Assembly (NCBI GenBank): GCA_902775975.1
Contig: CACYOC010000001.1
Span: 1-64,000, forward strand
Direction: 5' to 3'
DNA length: 64,000 nt
From: an uncultured Bacteroidales bacterium
Lineage (GTDB): Bacteria; Bacteroidota; Bacteroidia; Bacteroidales; Bacteroidaceae
Under the pieces are notes generated by a model that searched no databases, had not been told where the DNA came from, and saw only the letters and a program-made list of their open reading frames with translations. Positions 7,068 through 16,496 of the stretch are shown here, piece by piece. Each line of letters starts with the position of its first letter. The stretch's first letter is position 1. The translations under genes were made by a program, and so were the position numbers.

Positions 7068-9227
7068 TTATCTGATGACCTTCTTGCCGTTGACGATATA
7101 CAGGCCGGGCTTCAGCGCACTGAAGTCTGTTCCAAGGTAACGACCATCTAGCGTATAAACGCCCGTTTTGGCAGTAGCAGTTTCATGGACGTTCATGATA
7201 CCGGTCGTGGTTGACTTCAGCAACACTTCGTCCAGGAAGAAACGACCCTTGTTGGTGGCGAAGGTAATCTGCACGGTACTACCGGTACCAGTCACAGTAG
7301 CGGAATAATCGGTAAATGCACCCTTGACCATGGTAAACGAAGAATGGTCAATGCTTCCACCATCAACAGTAACGGTTAAAGTCGTACCATCACCAGTAGC
7401 TTCCCAGGCTCCAGCCTTGAAGGTCAGCGTAGCGGTACCGTTCAGCGTAATATTAGGAGTCGTGGCAGAACCAGCTACAGGCTTCTTGTTCGAAGGACTG
7501 ACACCGAATTTAGCACACTGGTCTGCTCCATAGCTCTTGTCGCTGGCTACAGTCCAGCCTTCGTTGTCAGGGAGGAAGTCTGCTGATGCAATACTACCAC
7601 TCCACGAGCCATCGTTACCACCTGTACCTGTACACTGGTCAAAAGACTCATAGAAGTCACCCTCGACAGGAGTGCCACCGCCCTGAGAATTACCAGCATC
7701 AGCAACAAAGTCGAACGAAACCAGACCATTGCTCTGGGCAATGTTCTCCACGGAGCCGTTCATCCAATAGGTGCCGTTGCTGGTCTTGGTAAAGAACTGG
7801 GCCGCCTTCTTAGCTTGAGTGTCCTTGGTCTTGAAGTTCTTGTTGAACGCAGTGACATTGTTATATGGGAAAGGCTCGGCAGCATCGTAATACTTGCTGC
7901 CCTGCCAAACCTCGTAAGTATATGCACCGTCGGCAGGCACCACCGTCATACGCTGGTGAGCGGGATCGTCGTTAGGACCATTCTGTTCCCAAACGCTGGC
8001 ATTGTAGTCGCAGTGGATGATTAGCAAGCCTGCACCAGGTGCCGAACCGTCCCAGCCCTCCTGCTGACGATTCTCCAGCAGGTAGTATTCGTTCGCGTTC
8101 TTGTCGTTATAAATGATATAGAACTCACCGCCGTTCTGCAATGACTTCATATCCGTAACATTCACATCCTCAGCGCCCAGCTCAATAGGAGTCTCCCAAC
8201 CGGCAAACCAACGCTCGTAGCTGGTGTAGCCTGCGGGCTGATAGCTGTCGCCATTATAAGAGCCGGAGTCCATCAGGTCCCATTCGCCCATGCCCTGACC
8301 ACCGGAGTAATCGATGTCGTAGAAGTCGGGATAACCCAGACAGTGGCTGTACTCATGACACATGACACCGATGCCGGTAATATCGCCCGTCTGACCGTTC
8401 AACTCCGGACCACACGCATAGCTGTTCACCTTCAGGTTTGTACCTACAGTAACAGGGCCAGAGCCATCACCATAAGCCTTAGAAGAGCTCAAGTCATAGG
8501 CGTGGGGCCAGATAGTTGTTTCTGCACCTCCGTCGGCCTCGCCCTTACCGGCATAGACCACATACACCTGGTCAACATAGCCGTCGTTATCCCAGTCGTA
8601 AGGCGTCCAGTCAGAAATCTGGTTCTTAGCCAGCGTCACTGCTTCAACCACCATCTCACCAGGATGCATATCGTTTCCACCGCTGTCGTTAGAACCATAA
8701 TAAGACTGCTTCTTGCTGACGGTCACAGGACCTACCACGTCGAAGTCGAGTGTAAACTTTCCACGGCTCTGAGCCTTGAAGTAGTCGGCCATAGAACCTT
8801 GGAAATTTCCTTCGGTATAATTCTCTTGATTGGCAATCTTCTGGAAGAGGGCATTCGTATGGCTTGCCTGATACTTCACATCGTTAAAGTTCACCAGAAT
8901 CATAATGGCCTTCTTATTGCCCGTAATCGTTGTGGGATGTCCGAACTCACGCTTCTGCACACGACGTGCATTCACCTTGGCACGGCGAGCCTTTGACTTT
9001 TCTATAACCTGCTGAGCATCGACAGCTACATAGACACCATTCTGTAGGGAGTAAGCCTGACCGTTCTCAGCCTTCCAGAAGTGTCCATGCTCGTCACCGA
9101 CGAGTGTAGCACGAAGTTCTGTACCATCAGCAAGCGTGATGGTTTTCCACATACCTTTCTTTGCTGGCACAGCCATCACGGCCATTGTCATCGCCAGCAT
9201 CATTGTTGTAACTAAGACTTTCTTCAT
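7068..9227 (-). CDS. Secreted M6-family metalloprotease
   Basis: 719 residues. A signal peptide (MKKVLVTTMMLAMTMAVMAV) is followed by a propeptide-like region and an M6 (immune inhibitor A-like) catalytic domain. The zinc motif HEYSH is at residues 291-295 (GVMCHEYSHCLGYPDFYD). The C-terminal part contains beta-rich domains and ends GVYTLDGRYLGTDFSALKPG then LYIVNGKKVIR, a tail resembling type IX sorting signals. It is predicted to be exported and to act on proteins outside the cell. It follows the endonuclease I gene by 36 bp on the same strand, so the two are likely co-transcribed from the promoter at 11041-11050. Confidence 0.92.
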   Translation of the reverse strand: MKKVLVTTMMLAMTMAVMAVPAKKGMWKTITLADGTELRATLVGDEHGHFWKAENGQAYSLQNGVYVAVDAQQVIEKSKARRAKVNARRVQKREFGHPTTITGNKKAIMILVNFNDVKYQASHTNALFQKIANQENYTEGNFQGSMADYFKAQSRGKFTLDFDVVGPVTVSKKQSYYGSNDSGGNDMHPGEMVVEAVTLAKNQISDWTPYDWDNDGYVDQVYVVYAGKGEADGGAETTIWPHAYDLSSSKAYGDGSGPVTVGTNLKVNSYACGPELNGQTGDITGIGVMCHEYSHCLGYPDFYDIDYSGGQGMGEWDLMDSGSYNGDSYQPAGYTSYERWFAGWETPIELGAEDVNVTDMKSLQNGGEFYIIYNDKNANEYYLLENRQQEGWDGSAPGAGLLIIHCDYNASVWEQNGPNDDPAHQRMTVVPADGAYTYEVWQGSKYYDAAEPFPYNNVTAFNKNFKTKDTQAKKAAQFFTKTSNGTYWMNGSVENIAQSNGLVSFDFVADAGNSQGGGTPVEGDFYESFDQCTGTGGNDGSWSGSIASADFLPDNEGWTVASDKSYGADQCAKFGVSPSNKKPVAGSATTPNITLNGTATLTFKAGAWEATGDGTTLTVTVDGGSIDHSSFTMVKGAFTDYSATVTGTGSTVQITFATNKGRFFLDEVLLKSTTTGIMNVHETATAKTGVYTLDGRYLGTDFSALKPGLYIVNGKKVIR

Positions 9228-9263
9228 TTGTTTTCTTTTAATATAAGTGTTTTTCTGTCATGT

Positions 9264-10925
9264 TTATTCTATCATTATTTTTTTACCGTCAACGATATAC
9301 ATGCCCTTAGTGGGATGTGCCACACGCTGACCACGCAGGTTATAGACCACACGCTGACCATCAAGTGACGTGTTCACAGCGTCAATACCCGTTGCACCGC
9401 CTGCCACACTAACCTTGACACCAGAGATACGGGCATGTTTGCTGGATCCGCCGAACGAGACGTTGACATTCTTGCTGCTGCCAGTCCACTTGCCGTCAGT
9501 CAGGGAAGTACCCGAAACGGTAAGGCTCTGGCTGGGAGTACCGGTGGTGAACTCAAACTCGAGCGCGGTAATGTTACCCTGACTGACACTGAAGGTCAAG
9601 GTGTTGCCAGGATAAAGGCGAATCTGCTCACTGTTCACATAGCGGTTTGAGCCACCTGCCAAGGAATAAACGACTGCAACACCGTTGGCAGTTCCCGTCA
9701 GATCCTCAGTTTTGCTGCTGGAAATCGGACCACCATAACTGGTGCCGAAGAAGTCGTCGCAGAGCAGGATGGTGCCATCAGCAGGAGCAACCTCGTCGCC
9801 CTCGTCGTCAGCATCGTCGATATTCTCCTCGTCGGTAATCTTATAGAAGGCAGAAGCCTGATAGCTCACCACATCGTCCTTGACAGCTACAGCCTTGATG
9901 GTGGCGGTCTCGGTCAGAGTAAACGGTCCCTGGTAAGGAATACTGTTGACAGAAGCATCGGCACCGTCAGTAGTATAGTAAATCGCAGCACCCTCAGTGG
10001 CACTGGTCAGCGTCACCTCCACGCTATTATAATAGGTACCTGCATCGGGAGTGAAAACAGGCATAGCCACAGTGGGAACAACAGAGCCACCGCTGCCTTC
10101 ATAGTTGTCGTAGCTGAAAGCGACATCCGTCTTGTCACCCCAGATATAGTCCTGCAGGCCAGGATAGTCCACAAACGGGTTACGGTTCTGCTGGGTAGCA
10201 TAGACGGCATTGTTGCGAGCCACCTCGCGCTCGTCGATGGGATCCTGAGCTGCCCAGCGCATGAGCATGTCAATCACCCATTTCTCAAAGCCATTACACT
10301 GGGAACTAAACACGTTGTGCCCCCAGCCAGGAGCCTGCGACTCATAACAGGTCACCATGTAGAAGTACATGCGTGCCATGTCGCCCTTGATTTCGTCGTT
10401 GGGTTCAAAGACCGTGCCGCTGTAGCCGGCCGTCTTGCAAGAACCCAACTTGCTGTAACCGTTGTTCGAGGTATAGGTGGCGTTAGAAACCTCGGCAAGA
10501 GGGAAATTGCTGCGGCGGTTGTTCACATAGCCATCAGTAGGCACTACGTGAACAATGTCACTCTTGATGACGCCGCTACCAAACCAGCTCTGCGGAACGG
10601 AGTGCTCGCGGTTGTAGCAGTCGCCCTCCTTCCTATAGCCGCCATGGTCGCTGAAAGCATAATTCGTAGTAGAAGAATACCAGTCACGCACCTTACCGTC
10701 GGGACGCTTGTCTGTCTGCTCATAAGCCTTGAACAGACCATCATAGCCAATGTTGTTGTGGGGATTGATAATCTTGCCTAACTTGGTCTTCAAGGCTGCG
10801 CCCTTCAAGCCGTTGGCTGCTTGATAGTAGGTGCCCGAGTTGTTCGGACCCTGTGCCCAACAATTACACAGCGCTGTCATCAGCACAGTCAATAGAAGTA
10901 ATCGTTTTCTCATCATGTGTTTCAA
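9264..10925 (-). CDS. Secreted endonuclease I family nuclease
   Basis: 553 residues with a signal peptide ending CNCWAQ. The N-terminal half has endonuclease I family features: NREHSVPQSWFGSG, DIVHVVPTDGYVNNRRSNFP, EPNDEIKGDMARMYFYM. A chitobiase/hexosaminidase C-terminal-like segment follows (PVFTPDAGTYYNSVEVTL, IYYTTDGADAS), then a beta-rich domain. The C-terminus NLRGQRVAHPTKGMYIVDGK resembles a type IX sorting tail, like that of the M6 protease downstream. Probable role is extracellular nucleic acid degradation. Alternative starts exist at the next Met codons. Confidence 0.92.
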   Translation of the reverse strand: MKHMMRKRLLLLTVLMTALCNCWAQGPNNSGTYYQAANGLKGAALKTKLGKIINPHNNIGYDGLFKAYEQTDKRPDGKVRDWYSSTTNYAFSDHGGYRKEGDCYNREHSVPQSWFGSGVIKSDIVHVVPTDGYVNNRRSNFPLAEVSNATYTSNNGYSKLGSCKTAGYSGTVFEPNDEIKGDMARMYFYMVTCYESQAPGWGHNVFSSQCNGFEKWVIDMLMRWAAQDPIDEREVARNNAVYATQQNRNPFVDYPGLQDYIWGDKTDVAFSYDNYEGSGGSVVPTVAMPVFTPDAGTYYNSVEVTLTSATEGAAIYYTTDGADASVNSIPYQGPFTLTETATIKAVAVKDDVVSYQASAFYKITDEENIDDADDEGDEVAPADGTILLCDDFFGTSYGGPISSSKTEDLTGTANGVAVVYSLAGGSNRYVNSEQIRLYPGNTLTFSVSQGNITALEFEFTTGTPSQSLTVSGTSLTDGKWTGSSKNVNVSFGGSSKHARISGVKVSVAGGATGIDAVNTSLDGQRVVYNLRGQRVAHPTKGMYIVDGKKIMIE

Positions 10926-11040
10926 GTATTAAATTAGTAATAGATAATTAAAAAAGTTTTCTATATATTATATATAATGTTCGCGCGCATAAGTCACTCC
11001 CCCCTCTGCCTTGATTTATATCAAGAATCTCCATTGGGGC

Positions 11041-11050
11041 TGCAAAGGTA
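11041..11050 (-). promoter_or_regulatory. Promoter of the endonuclease/protease unit
   Basis: Minus-strand TACCTTTGCA with a TTTG-containing -33 region upstream. It leaves an unusually long leader of over 100 nt before the start at 10925. Confidence 0.7.
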
Positions 11051-11113
11051 CAACTTTTTTCTATTCCAACAAAAAAAACACATAGTTTTTGCATCTATTT
11101 ACGAAAAATACAC

Positions 11114-11123
11114 TAATTTTGCA
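11114..11123 (+). promoter_or_regulatory. Promoter of the fucose-isomerase-like gene
   Basis: TAATTTTGCA matches TAnnTTTGCA, 37 bp before the start at 11161, with a TTTTTG -33-like stretch about 26 bp upstream. It is divergent from the promoter at 11041. Confidence 0.75.
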
Positions 11124-11160
11124 TCCTAAACAGAGAATAACCATCATCTATTCACACTAA

Positions 11161-12381
11161 ATGAAGAACATCAACATCTACACGCTGACTTCTGAACTGC
11201 ACGATGCACAGAGTGTCAACCAGGCAACGGAAGCATTTTTGAACAGTCTGCACGTCAACTTCGACCTGAAAGGAGACGACTATAGTGACTACGGAACAGC
11301 AGCCCTATCTGTTATCTTTGTACGAACAGGTGGCACGGAAGGCATCTTCCGTCAACTGCTGCCTCAGTTGCAGAGCGCCTCTCACGACTCAAAATTCTAC
11401 CTGCTCACCTCCGGAAAGAGCAATTCACTGGCTGCCTCGTTGGAAATCCTCTCTTTCCTGCGACAGCAGGGCTTGCAAGGAGAGGTTATTCACGGAACGA
11501 CCGAGCACATTACCCATCGACTGCAAGTCCTGGAACAGGTGGAACTGGCCAGAAAGAAACTGAACGGGTGCCGCATAGGTGTCATTGGAAGACCTTCCGA
11601 CTGGCTTATCTCCAGTACTGCCGACTATACAGCTATCAAACAAAAGGTGGGCATTGACATCATCGACATTCCCATGGAGGAATTACTGAACGTGATTCGT
11701 CAGACACCATTACAAAAAGACACAACGGAAAGCCTCAAGACGCCTTGTGAGAAACAGATTGCTGACGCACTGCCCGGTGCAGAACAAATCTATCATGCGC
11801 TGAAGACACTGATAGACAAGCATCAGTTGCGAGGTCTTACCATCCGCTGCTTCGATCTTTTAACCACAGTACACAACACAGGTTGCATTGCCTTGGCGCA
11901 ACTCAATGCGGAAGGCATCGTTTCCGGTTGTGAGGGCGACGTCCCTACCCTGCTCACCATGATGCTTACCAATGCCGTAACTGGCGTGTCGGGATTTCAG
12001 GCCAACCCTGCACACATCAATCCCGAGAACGGAGAGACGCTCTTTGCCCATTGCACCATCCCTCTTAACATGCTTGAGCACTATGAGCTTGACACCCATT
12101 TCGAATCGGGCATCGGCGTAGCCATACGCGGATATATGAAACCAGGTCCTGTCACGCTCTTTAAAGTCTCTGGCAATCTTCAGCGAAACTTCCTTGCCGA
12201 AGGTCAGCTGCTACGTTGTGAGGGGAAACCTGATCTCTGCAGAACTCAAGAAGTTATCCTGCTGAACGATGCGTCACAGGCCCGTTATTTCCTGACAGAC
12301 CCTATCGGCAATCACCATGTCGTCGTGCCTGGTCATGTCAAGGAAGTCATGGACGAACTGCTCAACACCATCAATAGCTAA
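11161..12381 (+). CDS. L-fucose isomerase-like protein
   Basis: 406 residues, soluble. The overall plan (N-terminal Rossmann-like half, linker, C-terminal half with TIRCFDLLTTVHNTGCIALA, GIVSGCEGDVPTLLTMML, GETLFAHCTIPLN) resembles the fucose/arabinose isomerase-like family that is common in Bacteroidetes. It is shorter than true FucI (near 590 residues), so the substrate is unknown and it may not be a fucose isomerase. The MFS transporter starts a few bases after its stop, suggesting a sugar uptake and conversion pair. Confidence 0.8.
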   Translation: MKNINIYTLTSELHDAQSVNQATEAFLNSLHVNFDLKGDDYSDYGTAALSVIFVRTGGTEGIFRQLLPQLQSASHDSKFYLLTSGKSNSLAASLEILSFLRQQGLQGEVIHGTTEHITHRLQVLEQVELARKKLNGCRIGVIGRPSDWLISSTADYTAIKQKVGIDIIDIPMEELLNVIRQTPLQKDTTESLKTPCEKQIADALPGAEQIYHALKTLIDKHQLRGLTIRCFDLLTTVHNTGCIALAQLNAEGIVSGCEGDVPTLLTMMLTNAVTGVSGFQANPAHINPENGETLFAHCTIPLNMLEHYELDTHFESGIGVAIRGYMKPGPVTLFKVSGNLQRNFLAEGQLLRCEGKPDLCRTQEVILLNDASQARYFLTDPIGNHHVVVPGHVKEVMDELLNTINS

Positions 12382-12385
12382 CAAC

Positions 12386-13636
12386 GTGAAGGGCGAACAA
12401 CTGTGGAATAAGAACTACTGCAAGGTGATGGCAGCAAACTTCTCGCTGTTTTTCGCCTTTTACGTGCTGACACCCCTACTGCCACTGTACCTCAGCGAGC
12501 ACTTTGGTGCCACGAAGGACGTTATCGGACTGGTACTCTCGGGATACACCATCACCGCACTCGTGTTTCGCCCTTTCAGCGGTTACTTCGTTGATTCGTT
12601 TCCACGAAAGACTGTCCTCATGGTGTGCTTCGCTGCCTTTTCCATCTTCTTCGCTGGCTACTTGGCAACCAGTACTCTGCTGCTGTTCACCATTGTTCGC
12701 ACCTTACACGGAGGACCCTTCGGAGCACTAACGGTAGCCAACTCGACAGTAGCCATCGACGTACTACCCAGCAGTCGCCGTACAGAAGGCATCGGCTATT
12801 ACGGTCTTTCCAACAATCTTGCCATGGCACTGGCGCCTACAATTGGCATCGTTATTTATCGTTTCACCCATAGCTTCGAGTTACTCTTCTGGATAGCTCT
12901 CGTCATAGCCTGCACGGGCTGGTTTATCGATAGTACGGTCACGCTACCCAAGAAGGAAGCAACACCTCAGCTATCGGATAAAGAAGAGAGAAAAAATGTG
13001 CTCTCCCTGGACCGTTTCTTTCTCATACGCGGATGGCTGTTGGGCATCAACATGATCGCCTTTGGCTTTTGCTTCGGTGTGCTCAGCAACTACCTTGCCA
13101 TATACGGAAAGGAGCAACTGGGTATTACCGGCGGTACGGGAGCTTTCTTCATGCTTTGCTCCGCAGGTCTTATGCTCAGCCGCTTGCAAGGTGGAAAGAC
13201 CTTACGACAAGGGCGCCTGACCGGAAATGCAGGAAACGGAATGGTCATCTCGCTCGTCGGCTATACGATTTTCATCCTGTTCCCTGCCATCAGCGAATGG
13301 CTTATGAGCAGCAATACATGGCTGACGTTCATTGGCTACTATGGCTGCGCATTACTCATCGGTTTAGGCAATGGTCACATGTGGCCCGCCTTTCAGAATA
13401 TGACTATCTGTGTTGGGCGTAACAACCAACGCGGCACTGCCAACTCTACCATCCTCGTTTCATGGGATATCGGTATGGGACTGGGCATCTTGCTCGGTGG
13501 TGTCATCGCTGAACATCTGGGCTATAGTGCAGCTTTCTGGACGGTAGTTGTCATCAATGCTCTGGGTGTTGCCACTTTCTTTCGCTATACCCGCACTTTC
13601 TTCCTACAGCGCAACTTGAATCCCGACGTTCGATAG
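12386..13636 (+). CDS. MFS transporter
   Basis: About 416 residues with twelve predicted membrane segments. It shows the MFS signature between helices 2 and 3 (RPFSGYFVDSFPRKTVL) and a hydrophilic loop after helix 6 (LPKKEATPQLSDKEERK). The frame is open from 12317, inside the upstream gene. I preferred the GTG at 12386, five bases past that gene's stop, because the extra upstream residues are just the out-of-frame shadow of the isomerase-like gene. Likely co-transcribed with it; substrate unknown. It converges on the zinc-ribbon gene at 13659. Confidence 0.85.
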   Translation: MKGEQLWNKNYCKVMAANFSLFFAFYVLTPLLPLYLSEHFGATKDVIGLVLSGYTITALVFRPFSGYFVDSFPRKTVLMVCFAAFSIFFAGYLATSTLLLFTIVRTLHGGPFGALTVANSTVAIDVLPSSRRTEGIGYYGLSNNLAMALAPTIGIVIYRFTHSFELLFWIALVIACTGWFIDSTVTLPKKEATPQLSDKEERKNVLSLDRFFLIRGWLLGINMIAFGFCFGVLSNYLAIYGKEQLGITGGTGAFFMLCSAGLMLSRLQGGKTLRQGRLTGNAGNGMVISLVGYTIFILFPAISEWLMSSNTWLTFIGYYGCALLIGLGNGHMWPAFQNMTICVGRNNQRGTANSTILVSWDIGMGLGILLGGVIAEHLGYSAAFWTVVVINALGVATFFRYTRTFFLQRNLNPDVR

Positions 13637-13658
13637 TATTCTTATCCAACTACAGGTT

Positions 13659-14639
13659 TCAGACATTCATAGCACCGCAATGGGGACAACGACCTTTTGT
13701 CCGCATCGCTCCGCCACACTGCCCGCAATGGTAGCGGTAATGGGCAATATTGTAATAGCGGTAAAGGGCAAAAGCAACATAGGCTATCAACAACAAATAA
13801 CCGATATAGTAGAGCGTAAAAATACTGAAGACGACATAGTTGAAAGCACACACTGCAACAAGTCCACCGAGATAGAGCACGGCATCATAGCGCGAAGGCA
13901 ATAGACGCAATGTCTCCTGTAAGGCTGCCAAAGAAGTAATAATGATAGCCCACACGGAAGCAACAAAGAGACCTAAATGCAAGGGCAACGCAAAGGGATT
14001 GAGCGAAGGGTGGAAATAGTAATGCCTCCACGACTCAGCACCAAAGAGTTGGATACTCGCATAAAGGGTGGCAGAAGCGGCTACCAAAAGACATAAAGCG
14101 GTGGGATATGGCGAGTCGATATCGTTGATGTGGACAATATAGGCCTGACGACGGCGCAGTCGATGGACAGCGTAGGCTCCTCCGACAATGGTACAGAACG
14201 CGAGGAACACTAGCAAGTGGGTGTCGGAAAACAAATCGATGAACTGCGAAATAGGGTCGTCAGGAGATACGCCTTGTAGCAGCTCGCTTTCACGAAGCCA
14301 TCCCTGGATAGCTTCATCCTGCGCAACCTTGACCCATACGGAATCAATGGTATCGGTAGGAACGGTCTGAATATCGGCAACGACAATGCGAACGCCACGC
14401 TCGACATACAGGGTATCAAAGGCCATATCAGGCAAAGCATCGGCCAACGGTAGCTGACGGGCAGTGACCACGAAATTGTAGTTTTGGGTATAGTGATGAG
14501 TTGTAGAAAAGGAGATGGAGTCCATCTGTTGCTTGGTGAGATCCCATGCATCAGGAGTCTGCTGACCTTGGTTGTAGCACGCTGTGAGAAACAGCAGACA
14601 GAACACGACATATAGTAACGACCTACTCCGCATAGACAT
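13659..14639 (-). CDS. Zinc-ribbon membrane lipoprotein, function unknown
   Basis: 326 residues. A lipobox (LLFLTAC, Cys at about 21) suggests lipid anchoring. A periplasmic-type domain with VERGVRIVVADIQTVPTDTI follows, then about five hydrophobic membrane segments, and a C-terminal zinc ribbon CGQCGGAMRTKGRCPHCGA. It overlaps the upstream U32 gene by 17 bp, so the two are translationally close. I do not recognise a specific function. Confidence 0.8.
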   Translation of the reverse strand: MSMRSRSLLYVVFCLLFLTACYNQGQQTPDAWDLTKQQMDSISFSTTHHYTQNYNFVVTARQLPLADALPDMAFDTLYVERGVRIVVADIQTVPTDTIDSVWVKVAQDEAIQGWLRESELLQGVSPDDPISQFIDLFSDTHLLVFLAFCTIVGGAYAVHRLRRRQAYIVHINDIDSPYPTALCLLVAASATLYASIQLFGAESWRHYYFHPSLNPFALPLHLGLFVASVWAIIITSLAALQETLRLLPSRYDAVLYLGGLVAVCAFNYVVFSIFTLYYIGYLLLIAYVAFALYRYYNIAHYRYHCGQCGGAMRTKGRCPHCGAMNV

Positions 14640-16488
14640 TCATCTGACAATGTTTACAATCAAACTCCAAACGGAAGCGGTGACCGTCAGACAATCGTAG
14701 GTAGAGCGGCTCGCGCCATTCCGGACGCTTACCGCCATGCTTCACACAATAGCCCAATTCATAGCGCAGGCAATAACGACATTGCATCAATAAGGGTAAA
14801 GAACCATCGCTAAGCGGCGAGGCCAGTTCGAAAGCCGAGGGCTGCTTCACGCCATAGAAATCAGCAGCCAGTCGATTGGAGATATTATAAAGATAAGGAA
14901 TGGAGTATGATGGCTCATTATCCCTGTCGCTCTCATTCGTCTTCATGGGCTTAGGAGTTTTCTTCATCTCACTGGCACTACAAGCCATTAGTTGCTCCAC
15001 CAATTGACGGCGCAACTCACTCAACAGGCTGCTGGGAATAAAATAGTTGAAACCATCCTCCAGCTCCACCCCACTACACTCATAAGGTGTGCCGCCTAAT
15101 TTAGACAATTGCCGGACGATATTATCGCGCTGAGGTTTCTCTGCTTGCTGATGTTCAGCGACCATGGAGACAGTAGGGGCAACACTTGTGATGGTTTCAG
15201 ACGCGACAGAGACTGCTGAGAGAGAAAAACCGTCGGAGGTGGCAGCGAGGCGCATCGTAATAGGAATCTTCCGCTCGCTGGTGGTACGAGACATCAGACG
15301 TTCAAGTTCCATGTCATGGTTGCGATACAATGCCATACCCGGTCGTAGATGAGGAGGCATCTGCTGCGGATAGAGACGATTGCCTTCAGCGCGGTTGATG
15401 CGGAAACCTTCCAGCTCACGCTGAGCGTTAAGGAAACAAAGGCCGTCACCATTGGCAAAGGCTGCTGTTCCTGCCACGTTGAACGAGTCGCGCCGCAGTT
15501 CCTTGACAGTACCCACATACTCTCCTATTGCCTTGGGGGTGTCAGGTGAAGAGATACCTTGCTGACGACCATGCAGGAAATAATTGGTATATCCCCGATG
15601 GAAGGTCTTCTGCAAATTGGGGGAAAACGAATAGTGGCAGTGACCCTTTGACGCACGACAGTAGCGGTCAGGATGTCGCGAAATAATGGCATCGAGACGC
15701 TGGCTGTAGGCAGCAACGACATTCTTAACGTAGGTACTATCCTTCAGGCGTCCTTCAATCTTGAACGATGTTGCTCCTGCTGCTATTAACTCTTCTAAAT
15801 GGCTGCTCTGGTTGAGGTCTTTCAACGACAGCAAATGACGCTGGTGTATCAACTCTTTGCCCTCAGCATCAATCAGGTCAAACTTCATGCGACACACCTG
15901 CGCACACTGCCCTCGATTGGCAGAACGACCTAACAAGTATTGGGAAGCATAGCACTGACCGCTATAGCTAACGCACAAGGCACCATGGACAAAGACTTCA
16001 AGTTCAACATCGGGTACTTCACGATGGATGGCAGCGATTTCCTCAACCGACAATTCGCGAGCCAGCACAACGCGACTAAAGCCCATGTCACGCAACCAGC
16101 GCACTTTCTCGGCTGTCCGATTATCGGTTTGGGTGGAGGCATGAAACTCCATATTCCTCAACCCTGGTTCCTCATTCCTCAACTTCAGCAATGCCATATC
16201 CTGAACCAGGATGGCATCGGCACCAGCATCCTGCAAGTCGAGAAGAAGACGACGAGTAGCCTCCAGCTCATGATCGTAGAGAATGGTGTTGACCGTGACA
16301 TAAATTCGCACACCGTAACAATGCGCATACTGGCAAAGCTGGCGGATGTCGTCAGTACTGTTGCCTACGGCAGCACGAGCACCAAATTGACTGGCACCAA
16401 TATAGACGGCATCGGCTCCATGGTTGACAGCAGCCATGCCGCACTCCAGGTTCTTGGCAGGTGCCAGCAGTTCTAATGAGGTCATCAC
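14623..16488 (-). CDS. U32 family peptidase-like protein
   Basis: 621 residues. The N-terminal domain has the U32 pattern: LELLAPAKNLECGMAAVNHG, ADAVYIGASQFGARAAVGNS and a conserved region with HGALCVSYSGQCYASQYLLG followed by RSANRGQCAQVCR, carrying the cysteines seen in Fe-S-containing U32 proteins involved in RNA hydroxylation (RlhA/TrhP type). A Cys-rich C-terminus (CRYCLRYELGYCVKHGG, DCKHCQMNV) follows. Proteolysis is doubtful; tRNA or rRNA hydroxylation is the better guess. It is 8 bp after metA on the same strand. Confidence 0.88.
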   Translation of the reverse strand: MMTSLELLAPAKNLECGMAAVNHGADAVYIGASQFGARAAVGNSTDDIRQLCQYAHCYGVRIYVTVNTILYDHELEATRRLLLDLQDAGADAILVQDMALLKLRNEEPGLRNMEFHASTQTDNRTAEKVRWLRDMGFSRVVLARELSVEEIAAIHREVPDVELEVFVHGALCVSYSGQCYASQYLLGRSANRGQCAQVCRMKFDLIDAEGKELIHQRHLLSLKDLNQSSHLEELIAAGATSFKIEGRLKDSTYVKNVVAAYSQRLDAIISRHPDRYCRASKGHCHYSFSPNLQKTFHRGYTNYFLHGRQQGISSPDTPKAIGEYVGTVKELRRDSFNVAGTAAFANGDGLCFLNAQRELEGFRINRAEGNRLYPQQMPPHLRPGMALYRNHDMELERLMSRTTSERKIPITMRLAATSDGFSLSAVSVASETITSVAPTVSMVAEHQQAEKPQRDNIVRQLSKLGGTPYECSGVELEDGFNYFIPSSLLSELRRQLVEQLMACSASEMKKTPKPMKTNESDRDNEPSYSIPYLYNISNRLAADFYGVKQPSAFELASPLSDGSLPLLMQCRYCLRYELGYCVKHGGKRPEWREPLYLRLSDGHRFRLEFDCKHCQMNVYAE

Positions 16489-16496
16489 TAATTCCT

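Noticed and set aside
12317-12385. Longer start of the MFS transporter
   Set aside because: The extra residues overlap the isomerase-like gene in another frame and lack membrane-protein character.
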